From assembly GCA_021531865.1 (NCBI GenBank), contig JAFBIW010000005.1, positions 1 to 64,000 of the forward strand: a stretch of DNA of 64,000 bases. Reading direction: 5' to 3'. The stretch is from Butyricicoccus pullicaecorum. Its GTDB lineage: Bacteria > Bacillota > Clostridia > Oscillospirales > Butyricicoccaceae. The position numbers and the translations under genes are program-made. Under the pieces are notes generated by a model. The model was not told where the DNA came from. It did not search any database and was given only the letters and a program-made list of their open reading frames with translations. Of the stretch, positions 6,690 to 14,979 are shown in pieces. Position 1 is the stretch's first letter, and each line of letters starts with the position of its first letter.

Positions 6690-7823
6690 TTACGAGAGAC
6701 GGGATTTAAAATCCACATAGTCAAAGCTTCGGATCAGACGGCACGCGCCCTCCCGTGTGCGCAGCACGATCGACGGCAGCGGCATCCCGTTGAATGTGTT
6801 CGTTTTGACCATCGTATAGAGTGCCATATCACCGAATACGACGAAATCTCCCTCCCGCAGAAGACGATCGAATGAATAGTCACCGATCACATCGCCCGCG
6901 AGGCAGGTCGGCCCGGCAAAGCGGTAGGTATGAGCCTTCTCCCCTGCCTCGCCGCTGTCCAGCACCGGCGGCCGGTAAGGCATTTCAAGCACATCCGGCA
7001 TATGACAGGCGGCCGAGGTGTCCAAAATCGCAATATCCATGCCATTGTGGACAATTTCAAGCACCTGAGACACCAAAAAACCTGCGTTCAGGACGACGGC
7101 CTCTCCCGGTTCCAGATAGACCTCTACACCGTAGGTCTCGCGCAGACGGCGCACCAAACGAATGAGCAGCGCGCGGTCGTAGTCGTCCCGCGTGATGTGA
7201 TGTCCGCCGCCCAGATTCAGCCATTTCAATCCAGGGAGCCAGCGGCCGAACTTTTCCTCAAACGCGGCCAACGTGGTCTCGAGCGCATCCGCTCCCTGCT
7301 CGCACAGGGTATGGAAGTGCAGGCCGTCCAGCAGCGGCAGGAGCGCGGGGTCAAAATTTTCCGCCGTCGTGCCCAGACGGGAGCCGGGCGCGCAGGGATC
7401 GTAAATCGCGTGCCCCTCCTGTGTCGAACATTCCGGATTGACACGCAGACCGACTGATTTCCCGGCGGCGCGTGCTTTTTCAGCGTATTTGCGCACCTGT
7501 GCGGGCGAATTGAACACGAAGTCATCCGCATAGCGCAGAAGCACTTCAAACTCGTCCGGACGGTAGGCCGGGGAGAATACATGGGTCTCCCCGCCGAATT
7601 CCTCATGCCCCAGTCGCGCCTCATACACGCCGCTGGCCGTCGTACCGGCGAGATACCGGCGGATCAGCGGATAGCAGGAAAACATGGAGAACGCCTTCTG
7701 TGCCAGCAGGATCTTGCAGCCCGACTGCTCGGCCACATCCTGCAAAATCTCCAGATTGCGCACGAGCAGACCCTCATCGACCAGAAAATAGGGCGTGCGC
7801 AGAGAACGATCCAGCTCGATCAT
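6690..7823 (-). CDS. nspC: Carboxynorspermidine/carboxyspermidine decarboxylase
   Basis: The 377-residue PLP enzyme belongs to the alanine-racemase-fold (fold III) decarboxylases. The PLP lysine lies in ILLAQKAFSMF near residue 43, the phosphate-binding LNLGGGHHI block is near 203, and the C-terminal catalytic AGPTCLAGDVIGDY and GDMALYTMVKTNTFNG blocks match NspC. It decarboxylates carboxyspermidine or carboxynorspermidine to spermidine or norspermidine. Its ATG overlaps the stop of the carboxyspermidine dehydrogenase gene by one base, so the two steps of this route are coupled. It is the last gene of the polyamine operon. Confidence 0.93.
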   Translation of the reverse strand: MIELDRSLRTPYFLVDEGLLVRNLEILQDVAEQSGCKILLAQKAFSMFSCYPLIRRYLAGTTASGVYEARLGHEEFGGETHVFSPAYRPDEFEVLLRYADDFVFNSPAQVRKYAEKARAAGKSVGLRVNPECSTQEGHAIYDPCAPGSRLGTTAENFDPALLPLLDGLHFHTLCEQGADALETTLAAFEEKFGRWLPGLKWLNLGGGHHITRDDYDRALLIRLVRRLRETYGVEVYLEPGEAVVLNAGFLVSQVLEIVHNGMDIAILDTSAACHMPDVLEMPYRPPVLDSGEAGEKAHTYRFAGPTCLAGDVIGDYSFDRLLREGDFVVFGDMALYTMVKTNTFNGMPLPSIVLRTREGACRLIRSFDYVDFKSRLS

Positions 7824-9082
7824 CAGTCCACCAGCGCGGGCTGATCGTCGATCTGCCAGGGCAGGCCGTACTGATTCAGCGCGTCCATATAGGGATCGGG
7901 ATCGAACTCCTCGACGGTGTAAACGCCGGGCTTATTCCACTTACCGGTCAGCAGCATCATTGCGCCGATCATCGCGGGCACGCCGGTCGTGTACGAAATC
8001 GCCTGCGAGCCGACCTCGCGATAGCATTCCTGATGATCGCAGACGTTATAAATATAGGCGGTCTTTTCCTTGCCGTCCTTCTTGCCGGTGAAAATGCAGC
8101 CGATGTTGGTCTTGCCGACCGTGCGCGGGCCGAGCGTGGCCGGATCGGGCAGCAGCGCCTTGAGGAACTGGATCGGAACAATCTGATGTCCCTCGAACTC
8201 GATCGGCTCGGTCGAGAGCATACCAACGTTTTCCAGACACTTCATGTGGGTCAGATAGCTGTCACCGAAGGTCATGAAGAAACGGATGCGCTGAACGCCC
8301 GGGATATTCTTGGCCAGCGACTCGATCTCCTCGTGGTGGAGCAGATACATGTTCTTCTCGCCCACCTGATCGAAGTCATAGGTGCGCTTGATACTCATAG
8401 CCGGAATCTCGACCCAATGCCCGTTCTCCCAGTAGGAGCCGGGCGCGGAGACCTCGCGCAGATTGATCTCCGGATTGAAATTGGTGGCGAACGGATAGCC
8501 GTGGTCACCGCCGTTGCAGTCCAGAATGTCGATCGTGTCGATCGAATCAAACAGGTGCTTCTGCGCGTAGGCACAGTACGCCTGCGTCACGCCCGGATCA
8601 AAGCCCGAACCGAGCAGCGCGGTCAGACCGGCCTTTTCAAATTTCTCCTGATACGCCCACTGCCACGAATAGTCGAAATACGCGGAGAATCCCTCCTCAC
8701 GGCAGCGCTTTTCATAGGCGGCGCGCCAGACCGGCTCGGTAATATCCTCCGGCTCATAGTTTGCGGTGTCCATGTAGTTAACGCCGCAGGCCAGACAGGC
8801 GTCCATGATGGTCAGATCCTGATAGGGCAGCGCGATGTTCATGACCAGATCGGGCTGTACCTCGCGGATCAGCGCAATCAGTTCATCCACCTTGTCCGCA
8901 TCCACCTGACGGGTGGTAATCTTCGTGCGGGTCGTGCTCTCGAGCTTGGCCTTGAGCGCGTCGCACTTGGACTTGGTGCGGCTGGCAATGCAGATTTCCT
9001 CAAAAACGTCGCTGTTCTGGCAGCATTTGTGAATGGCGACCGATGCAACGCCGCCGCAGCCGATGATCAAAACTTTTCCCAT
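7823..9082 (-). CDS. Carboxyspermidine/carboxynorspermidine dehydrogenase (saccharopine dehydrogenase family)
   Basis: The 419-residue protein begins with a Rossmann motif (VLIIGCGGVASVAIHKC). It shows the family blocks NIALPYQDLTIMDACL and GVNYMDTANYEP and a central GSGFDPGVTQAYCAYA. The enzyme joins aspartate semialdehyde to putrescine (or diaminopropane) with NADPH, giving carboxyspermidine (or carboxynorspermidine). It lies 31 bp after the agmatinase gene and overlaps nspC, so putrescine supply and use are encoded together. Which diamine is used cannot be read from sequence; the agmatinase next door favours putrescine and thus spermidine. A good AGGAGG site precedes the ATG. Confidence 0.92.
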   Translation of the reverse strand: MGKVLIIGCGGVASVAIHKCCQNSDVFEEICIASRTKSKCDALKAKLESTTRTKITTRQVDADKVDELIALIREVQPDLVMNIALPYQDLTIMDACLACGVNYMDTANYEPEDITEPVWRAAYEKRCREEGFSAYFDYSWQWAYQEKFEKAGLTALLGSGFDPGVTQAYCAYAQKHLFDSIDTIDILDCNGGDHGYPFATNFNPEINLREVSAPGSYWENGHWVEIPAMSIKRTYDFDQVGEKNMYLLHHEEIESLAKNIPGVQRIRFFMTFGDSYLTHMKCLENVGMLSTEPIEFEGHQIVPIQFLKALLPDPATLGPRTVGKTNIGCIFTGKKDGKEKTAYIYNVCDHQECYREVGSQAISYTTGVPAMIGAMMLLTGKWNKPGVYTVEEFDPDPYMDALNQYGLPWQIDDQPALVD

Positions 9083-9113
9083 AGTGATGATACCTCCTGT
9101 AAATTTGAACGCC

Positions 9114-9965
9114 TTACTGTAAGGCCAAAAGCATTTCTCGGACGATCTTGCAGGCAGCGGCCGTCGAAATGCCGCTCAGATCGTAATGCGGGCTCAGCTC
9201 GTTCACGTCGCAGGCCACAACATTCATCTTGGAGCAGACGAGCGTCGCCGCAGCACGCAGCGCGTCGAACGAGACGCCGCCCGGCTCGGGCGTGCCGGTG
9301 CCCGGAAAGACCGAGGGATCGAGCACGTCCAGATCGAGGGTGAAATAGACCGGTTTCTCTGCCAGCCGTTCGGTCAGCGCTTCCAGCCCGTCGAATGTAA
9401 ATTTCTGCGTTTCCACATGCGCTGCGCCCCATGCAAATTCCTCCCGGATGCCCGAGCGGATGCCGAACTGATGGATATGACCGTCACCGACCAGCTCCCA
9501 GCAGCGATGCAGCACGCAGGCGTGGGAGAGCTGGACACCCAGATATTCGTCGCGCAGGTCGGCGTGTGCGTCAAAGTGTACGATATGCAGATCGGGATAC
9601 TGCCGCGCCGCCGCGCGCACCGCGCCCAGCGTGACCAGATGCTCGCCGCCGATCAGGAAGGGACGCTTGCCGTCCGCAAGAATCTCAGCCGCGCGCGCTT
9701 CGATCTGGCTGAGCGCCTCGCGCGGGTCGCCAAAGGGCAGCTCAAGATCGCCGCTGTCCATGACGGCAATCTCCTCCAGATCGCGGTCCTGATACGGGCT
9801 GTAGGTTTCCACGCCGTAGGATTCCCGGCGGATTGCCGCGCTGCCGAAGCGGGTACCCGGCCGGTAGGACGTGGTCGAATCGAAGGGCGCACCGAACAGG
9901 ACGGTCTGCGCCTCGCTGTAATCGGCCTCGCAGGCCATGAATACCTCGGTATTTTTATTCAACAT
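9114..9965 (-). CDS. speB: Agmatinase (ureohydrolase family)
   Basis: The 283-residue protein has all binuclear manganese motifs of the arginase/agmatinase family: GGEHLVTLGAV with its histidine near 117, HFDAHADLRDEY near 140, SGIRE near 182, and FTLDLDVLDPSVFPGTGTPEPGG near 222. The enzyme removes urea from agmatine to give putrescine; in some bacteria it acts instead on N1-aminopropylagmatine. The first ATG has a GAGGAG site 10 bases upstream and overlaps speE by 11 bp. An internal ATG nine codons on (9938) also has a GAGGT site, so the true start is open. Confidence 0.93.
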   Translation of the reverse strand: MLNKNTEVFMACEADYSEAQTVLFGAPFDSTTSYRPGTRFGSAAIRRESYGVETYSPYQDRDLEEIAVMDSGDLELPFGDPREALSQIEARAAEILADGKRPFLIGGEHLVTLGAVRAAARQYPDLHIVHFDAHADLRDEYLGVQLSHACVLHRCWELVGDGHIHQFGIRSGIREEFAWGAAHVETQKFTFDGLEALTERLAEKPVYFTLDLDVLDPSVFPGTGTPEPGGVSFDALRAAATLVCSKMNVVACDVNELSPHYDLSGISTAAACKIVREMLLALQ

Positions 9966-10806
9966 CTTTCAAAAGCTCCTCAACATAGGCGGGCAGATAA
10001 AATGCGCCCTTGTGCAGCGTTGTGGTATAGTATTTACAGGACATACCGCGCAGATTCCAGCGTGTTTCGTCCAGATCACGCAGCGGATGATACTTTTTGG
10101 ATGCAAAACCGAACAGCCAATGACCGGACGGATAGGTCGGGATATGCGCCTGATACACCCGGCTGATCGGGAATGACTCCACAATGCGCTTGTGCGCACG
10201 CTGGCAGGCCGCCGCATCCTCCGGATAAAACGGGCTTTCATGCTGGTTGACCATGATGCCGTCCTCCCGCAGTGCCTTGAAGCAGTTGCCGTAAAACTCC
10301 CGGGTGAACAGGCCCTCACCCGGGCCGAAGGGATCAGTCGAATCGACGATGATAAGGTCGTAGCAGTTCTCGCACGCACGCACAAATTTCAGTCCGTCCT
10401 CGTAGTGGATAGACACGCGCGGATCGTCCAGCCGGCACGCGGTCTTGGGCAGATACTGCCGGCAGACCTCAACGACCAGCGGGTCGATCTCGACCATGTC
10501 AATGTGTGCGATGTCGGGATAGCGGGTCAGCTCACGAATTACGCCGCCGTCTCCCGCGCCGATGACCAACACGTCTCGCACGGCGGGATGGACGGCCAGC
10601 GGCACATGGGTGATCATCTCATGATAGATGAACTCATCCTTTTCGGTCAGCATCATATAGCCGTCCAGCGTCAGAAAACGGCCGAACTCAGGAGAGTCGA
10701 ACACGTCGATCCGCTGAAATTCGCTTTTTCCGCTGTAAAGCTGGCGGTCAACGCGGATGGATAATTTTACATGGGGTGTATGCGGCTCAGAAAACCAGAA
10801 ATCCAT
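9955..10806 (-). CDS. speE: Spermidine synthase (polyamine aminopropyltransferase)
   Basis: The 283-residue protein matches SpeE: the N-terminal beta domain, the gatekeeper and SAM-site motif VIGAGDGGVIRELTRYP near 87, an acidic DMVEIDPLVVEVCRQYLP block, and the catalytic DSTDPFGPGEGLFTREFY near 159. It transfers the aminopropyl group of decarboxylated SAM to putrescine, or to agmatine in the aminopropylagmatine route. It follows the arginine decarboxylase gene by one base and overlaps agmatinase. The order speA-speE-speB suits either order of reactions, so its acceptor remains open. Confidence 0.94.
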   Translation of the reverse strand: MDFWFSEPHTPHVKLSIRVDRQLYSGKSEFQRIDVFDSPEFGRFLTLDGYMMLTEKDEFIYHEMITHVPLAVHPAVRDVLVIGAGDGGVIRELTRYPDIAHIDMVEIDPLVVEVCRQYLPKTACRLDDPRVSIHYEDGLKFVRACENCYDLIIVDSTDPFGPGEGLFTREFYGNCFKALREDGIMVNQHESPFYPEDAAACQRAHKRIVESFPISRVYQAHIPTYPSGHWLFGFASKKYHPLRDLDETRWNLRGMSCKYYTTTLHKGAFYLPAYVEELLKDVE

Positions 10807-10807
10807 A

Positions 10808-12265
10808 TCAGCCCTCTCCTTTCAATACGTTCAGCCGCTCGATGGCGGGATCTTCCGGGCCGGTCATGGAACAGCCCTTTTCCTTGGCATAGCGGATATA
10901 GTCGATGATCTCTCGGGTGATCCGCTCGCCCGGCGCGAGGATCGGAATGCCGGGCGGATAGCACATGACAAATTCACTGCATACGCGGCCGGCCGTATCC
11001 GTGAGCGGCAGCGACTCCTTCTGCGCATAAAACGCCTCCTGCGGAGAGACCGCGACGACCGGATCGATATATTCATGCTCCATCAGGCCGGTCTTACTGC
11101 GGGCAAAGCGGCGGCGGATCTCGGCCAGTGCGCTGACCAGACGTTCGATCTCACGCGGCCGGTCGCCGATGGACAGATAGGCCAGAATATTGCCGAGATC
11201 GCCGAATTCGATCTGAATGTCGTATTCGTCGCGCAGCAGGTCGTAAACCTCGATCCCGGCCAGACCGATATCCAGCGTGTGCACCGAGAGCTTGGTCACG
11301 TCAAAGTCAAAAATACTGTCGCCGTTGATCAGCTCACGCGCGTAAGCGTAATAGCCGCCGATCGCGTTGATCTCCGACCGGGCATATTCGGCCAGCTCGA
11401 CGACGTGCCCAAAGGCTTCCCGGCCGCGCAGCGCCAGATTGCGGCGCGAAATATCGAGACTGGACAGCAGTAAATACGAACCGCTCGTCGTTTGGGTCAG
11501 ATTGATGATCTGGCGGACATGACCCTCCTGCATGGCCGGGCCGGTCAAAAGCAGCGAGCTCTGGGTCAAGCTGCCGCCCGATTTGTGCATCGACACCGCC
11601 GCCATATCCGCGCCCGCCGCCATCGCCGAGACCGGCAGGCCTTCGCCGAAATAGAAGTGGGTGCCGTGCGCCTCATCGGCCAGACACAGCATCCCATGTG
11701 CATGCGCCAGTGCGACGATCCCACGCAGATCGGAGCAGATACCGTAATAAGTGGGATTATTGACCAGAACGGCCTTGGCGTCCGGATTCTCCCGAATCGC
11801 CTTTTCGACCTGCGAGAGCTTCATACCGAGCGGGATACCCAGCCGTTCGTCGCACTCCGGATTGACATAGACCGGTACCGCGCCGCACAGCACCATTGCG
11901 CCCATGACGCTGCGGTGCACGTTGCGCGGGAGAATGATCTTATCTCCTCGCCCGGCGACCGACAGGATCATGCTCTGCACTGCCGAGGTGGTGCCGCCCA
12001 CCATCAGAAAGGCGTGCGCCGCGCCGAAGGCCTGCGCAGCCAGTTCTTCCGCCTCCCGGATGACAGAGACCGGATGGCAGAGATTATCGAGCGGCTTCAT
12101 TGAATTAACGTCCATGCTGACGCATTTTTCACCGAGCAGCGCGGTCAATTCGGGGTTGCCGCGTCCGCGCTTGTGACCGGGCACGTCAAAGGGGACGACC
12201 CGCATTTTCTTGAATTTTTCGAGCGCTTCATAAATGGGTGCGCGTTCCTGATCGAGCAGCTTCAT
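10808..12265 (-). CDS. speA: Arginine decarboxylase (Orn/Lys/Arg decarboxylase, fold type I)
   Basis: The 485-residue protein belongs to the short Firmicutes form of the Orn/Lys/Arg decarboxylases. N-terminal features are VPFDVPGHKRGRG near 22, a glycine-rich PLP phosphate site near 91 (VGGTTSAVQSMIL), ADEAHGTHFYFGEGLP near 197, and the PLP lysine in SMHKSGGSLTQSS near 226. The C-terminal domain ends with YPPGIPILAPGE. It lacks the wing domain of the large inducible enterobacterial enzymes. Neighbouring agmatinase makes arginine the likely substrate, giving agmatine, but lysine or ornithine cannot be excluded. It lies 13 bp after speD. Confidence 0.9.
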   Translation of the reverse strand: MKLLDQERAPIYEALEKFKKMRVVPFDVPGHKRGRGNPELTALLGEKCVSMDVNSMKPLDNLCHPVSVIREAEELAAQAFGAAHAFLMVGGTTSAVQSMILSVAGRGDKIILPRNVHRSVMGAMVLCGAVPVYVNPECDERLGIPLGMKLSQVEKAIRENPDAKAVLVNNPTYYGICSDLRGIVALAHAHGMLCLADEAHGTHFYFGEGLPVSAMAAGADMAAVSMHKSGGSLTQSSLLLTGPAMQEGHVRQIINLTQTTSGSYLLLSSLDISRRNLALRGREAFGHVVELAEYARSEINAIGGYYAYARELINGDSIFDFDVTKLSVHTLDIGLAGIEVYDLLRDEYDIQIEFGDLGNILAYLSIGDRPREIERLVSALAEIRRRFARSKTGLMEHEYIDPVVAVSPQEAFYAQKESLPLTDTAGRVCSEFVMCYPPGIPILAPGERITREIIDYIRYAKEKGCSMTGPEDPAIERLNVLKGEG

Positions 12266-12278
12266 GGGACAGGACCTC

Positions 12279-13037
12279 TCAGTAAATATTGCGGCCGCTG
12301 AAGATCTCGATCATCTCGCGGCGCAGATTATCCATGATCTCCAGCCGGACGCGCGGCGGCAGCTCGTAGACGTCGGTCTTGAACAGGTAGTTCTGAAGGT
12401 CGATCTCCTTGAGCATCATTTTGGTATGGAATAGATTGGCTTCATAGACGTTAATGTCCACCGCGTCGTACCGGCGAAGCGTGAGCGGGTCGATAAAGTC
12501 CTGAATCGACCGCATCGTATGATCGAGAAAGAGCTTTTTTCCGTCCAGCGCCCGAGTGAAGCCGCGCACGCGGTAATCCATCGTGATGATATCGGAATCA
12601 AAGGAGCCGATCAGATAGTCCAGCGTGGACAGCGGCGTGATCTCGCCGCAGGTCGCAACGTCGATGTCGACGCGGAAGGTCGCCAAACAGGTCTCCGGAT
12701 GGTATTCCGGATAGGTGTGCACGGTCACATGGCTCTTGTCGAGATGCGCGAGCTGGGTCTCCCCCGCGGGGATCATGGAGCCTTCAGCGATCAGGATCGT
12801 GACCGATGCGCCCTGCGGCTCATAGTCCTGCCGGGCGATATTGAGCACGCGCGCGCCGATCATATCGGTGAGTGTGGTCAGAATATTGGTCAATCGTTCC
12901 GAATTATACTGCTCGTCGATGTACGCGATGTAGTCCCGCTGCTCGCGCGCGGTTTTCGCGTAACAGACGTCGTAAATGTTGAAGCTGAGCGCCTTGGTCA
13001 GGTTATTGAACCCGTAAAGTTTCAGTTTTTCTCCCAT
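12279..13037 (-). CDS. speD: S-adenosylmethionine decarboxylase proenzyme (E. coli-type)
   Basis: The 252-residue protein matches the long bacterial class 1A AdoMetDC (264 residues in Escherichia coli). The self-cleavage site is [13 protein letters not shown] near residue 112, where the serine becomes the pyruvoyl group, and [16 protein letters not shown] follows with the catalytic cysteine. The product, decarboxylated SAM, feeds SpeE. It is the first gene of the polyamine operon. The ATG has an AAGGAG site, and an intrinsic terminator ends only 32 bp upstream, so the operon depends on read-through of the leader terminator. Confidence 0.94.
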   Translation of the reverse strand: MGEKLKLYGFNNLTKALSFNIYDVCYAKTAREQRDYIAYIDEQYNSERLTNILTTLTDMIGARVLNIARQDYEPQGASVTILIAEGSMIPAGETQLAHLDKSHVTVHTYPEYHPETCLATFRVDIDVATCGEITPLSTLDYLIGSFDSDIITMDYRVRGFTRALDGKKLFLDHTMRSIQDFIDPLTLRRYDAVDINVYEANLFHTKMMLKEIDLQNYLFKTDVYELPPRVRLEIMDNLRREMIEIFSGRNIY

Positions 13038-13464
13038 TTCGCAGTCTCCTTATGTCACATTTACGGACAAAAAAACAGGCAGATGCGCTTGTTTCTGCAC
13101 ACTGCCTGTAAAATGAGTCGATCATCCGGAAACGAACACGTCCAAATGGCCCGCGGGAGCCGCCGGGGACGCCGATGCTGTTTCAGATCCGTTCTGAGGA
13201 GATGCGTTCCGTATCAGAGTCTATATAGCAAATACTTACTTTTACTACTCTTATTGACCGTTTTACAAGTTGATGGTGCATGACGCACGCTGGTTATAAA
13301 GTGACCAACTTATAAAATTGCGCTTCTAACGCAATCAATAATGGCGGCACGCTGGCCGCCGCTCGGCAGTTGACCCGGCTGTCCGTATGGCCTTGACCCG
13401 CGCGGGCGGGTGGTCAGGGTAATATTTGCATGGATACTCTGTTCACAGACGCATATCACATGTC
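13038..13464 (-). ncRNA. Long structured leader RNA of the polyamine operon (family not recognised)
   Basis: A clear promoter at 13471-13498 predicts a transcript start near 13464, giving a leader of about 427 nt before speD. It holds several stems: 13391-13398 with 13412-13419, 13343-13347 with 13356-13360 (GGCGG/CCGCC), 13317-13322 with 13330-13335 (ATTGCG/CGCAAT), 13267-13272 with 13306-13311 (AAGTTG/CAACTT), 13183-13187 with 13193-13197, and finally an intrinsic terminator at 13069-13109. No T-box sequence, SAM box or other riboswitch core that I know was found. It may be a leader attenuator, an undescribed riboswitch, or a stand-alone RNA whose terminator is partly read through. No convincing leader peptide was found. 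Confidence 0.6.
13069..13109 (-). terminator. Intrinsic terminator (attenuator) upstream of speD
   Basis: An 8-bp stem (ACAGGCAG/CTGCCTGT) is followed on the minus strand by seven T. It lies inside the 5' leader and not after a gene. No other promoter is evident between it and speD, so it can act as an attenuator. Confidence 0.8.
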
Positions 13465-13470
13465 GAGATA

Positions 13471-13498
13471 AGTATATCATAGTTCCGCGTTCTGTCAA
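13471..13498 (-). promoter_or_regulatory. Sigma-A promoter of the polyamine operon
   Basis: On the minus strand a perfect TTGACA (13498-13493) and TATACT (13476-13471) are separated by 16 bp. Confidence 0.85.
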
Positions 13499-13794
13499 GC
13501 ATTTTTTCGGTAAAAAGCGATAAAAAGCACGGTAAAACCATAAATTCGGCTGCAACTCCTCCCTGTTTTGTGCATGTCGGATGCAAAAGCGCCGTCCGCC
13601 GTCCGGAAAACAGAATGGAAACGCCGCCGGACAGAATACATGCAGTCTTCTTCTCCTGACAATACAATCCTTTCCTTTTTTTCGCAAACGATTTCGTTCT
13701 TTTTATCCGATCGCAGTTTCATTTTCATTTTCGATTCTTCCCTTTTTATTTTATGTAATTTGACGAATTATTTTACATATTATCAAAATTTTTG
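13499..13794. other. Non-coding region between divergent polyamine and phosphate promoters
   Basis: This AT-rich 296-bp stretch lies between two divergent promoters. The open frames crossing it have no ribosome binding sites and resemble nothing known to me. Tandem TTGACG (13760-13765) and TTTACA (13772-13777) resemble PhoP-type half-sites, but the match is loose. Confidence 0.5.
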
Positions 13795-13823
13795 TTGACA
13801 ATTTTACAGCCATGCCGTATACT
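13795..13823 (+). promoter_or_regulatory. Sigma-A promoter of pit
   Basis: A perfect TTGACA (13795-13800) and TATACT (13818-13823) lie 17 bp apart. Confidence 0.9.
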
Positions 13824-13842
13824 GTTAATAACATAAACAAAC

Positions 13843-13862
13843 GCCTGATATGAGCTTATCAG
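13843..13862 (+). promoter_or_regulatory. Palindrome in the pit 5' untranslated region
   Basis: CCTGATA and TATCAGG form a perfect 7-bp inverted repeat about 15 bp after the predicted transcript start. It could be an operator or an RNA hairpin. No regulator is encoded nearby to decide. Confidence 0.45.
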
Positions 13863-13928
13863 GTTCTTTTTATTTCTTTTTACGCAAACGTTTACGCCAT
13901 ATCATTTGCAGAAGGGGGAGACGCAGAA

Positions 13929-14948
13929 TTGCATACGATTTTTCTGCTGCTCGTTGGATTGGTTTTTTGTTTCACTTATGTCAATGGATTCCGGGACGGC
14001 TGCAATGTCGTTGCCACGCTGATCGCCAGCCGCGCCATGAAGCCGGCGCCTGCTCTGATCTTCGCTTCGATCATCGAGTTGATCTCGCCGTTTGCCGTAC
14101 TCATCATCGGTTCGGGCGTATCCAATACGATCCGTAAGCTGGTCGATGAAACGACGTATACTGCGCCCGAAGCGCAGGTCGTCGGCCTGATCTTCATCAC
14201 AGCCGGTATCATCGCCGCGATCATTTGGAACCTGAGCACCTGGCTGTTCGCGATCCCGTCGTCCTCCTCACACGCGTTGATCGGCGGCGTTGTGGGCGCG
14301 GGCATTGCGGCCTTCGGCGTGCACTCGATTTCCTGGGGCTATTTCTGGATCAAGGTCGTGCTCATGATCTTCCTGACCCCGGTGCTCAGCTTCATTGTTG
14401 GTTTCGTTGTTATGAAGCTCATCCTCTGGTGCGCCAGGCATCTGACCTCGCGCGCGGAATCCTTTTTTAAATACGCACAGTACGCCAATATGGTCTTTTT
14501 GGCCTTCAATCACGCCTTTAACGATTCGCAGAAATCGACCGGCATCATCATGATCCTGATCGGCATCTGCTTCGGTGCGACGCCCGGCTCGATCCCACTG
14601 TGGGCGATTGGCGGCGCGGCCTTGTCGCTGGCGCTTGGTATTCTGACCGGCGGTCTGAAAATTATCAAGACGGTCGGCACCGGTATCTACCGCGTGCGTC
14701 TGATCCACTCCTTCGCATCCCAGTTGTCTTCCGGTCTGGTCATTCTGAGCGCATCCCTGCTCGGCGCGCCGGTCAGCGCCAGCCAGATCGTCAGTTCGTC
14801 GATCATGGGCGTTGGTTCAGCCGAGCGGTATAAGTCTGTCAAGTGGAATACTGCCGGAAAGATCTTTGTATCCTGGGTCATCACCGTTCCGATTTCGGGT
14901 GCAATCGGCGCGGTTTTGTTCCTGCTGCTGCGCTTGATCTTCGTGTAA
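13929..14948 (+). CDS. pit: Inorganic phosphate transporter, Pit family
   Basis: The 339-residue membrane protein is a PiT-family phosphate carrier. The N-terminal repeat has YVNGFRDGCNVVATLIASRAM near 17-37 and the C-terminal repeat has FNHAFNDSQKSTGI near 193. IPSSSSHALIGGVVGAG near 109 matches the conserved PiT loop. About ten hydrophobic segments fit. PiT proteins move metal-phosphate with protons across the membrane. The TTG start is chosen because GGGGGAG lies eight bases upstream and no ATG is suitable. The DUF47/PhoU-like gene follows after 31 bp, the usual pairing in Firmicutes and other phyla. Confidence 0.93.
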   Translation: MHTIFLLLVGLVFCFTYVNGFRDGCNVVATLIASRAMKPAPALIFASIIELISPFAVLIIGSGVSNTIRKLVDETTYTAPEAQVVGLIFITAGIIAAIIWNLSTWLFAIPSSSSHALIGGVVGAGIAAFGVHSISWGYFWIKVVLMIFLTPVLSFIVGFVVMKLILWCARHLTSRAESFFKYAQYANMVFLAFNHAFNDSQKSTGIIMILIGICFGATPGSIPLWAIGGAALSLALGILTGGLKIIKTVGTGIYRVRLIHSFASQLSSGLVILSASLLGAPVSASQIVSSSIMGVGSAERYKSVKWNTAGKIFVSWVITVPISGAIGAVLFLLLRLIFV

Positions 14949-14979
14949 TCGACAAATACATAGGATGGGAGAACCGATT

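Noticed and set aside
7700-9343. A plus-strand open frame of 547 codons opposite the carboxyspermidine dehydrogenase gene
   Set aside because: Same reason: a shadow of a well-supported gene, with composition typical of antisense frames.
13120-13260. T-box riboswitch in the speD leader
   Set aside because: A GAGTAGT-like stretch and a CGTCCC recall pieces of T-box leaders, but the diagnostic AGGGTGGNACCGCG sequence and stem I pattern are missing, and no amino acid gene follows.
13310-13474. A leader peptide in the speD leader, read on the minus strand and ending at 13310
   Set aside because: Its only ATG in the region overlaps the -10 element, so it would not be in the transcript, and no ribosome binding site is present. 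A GTG start remains possible but is unsupported.
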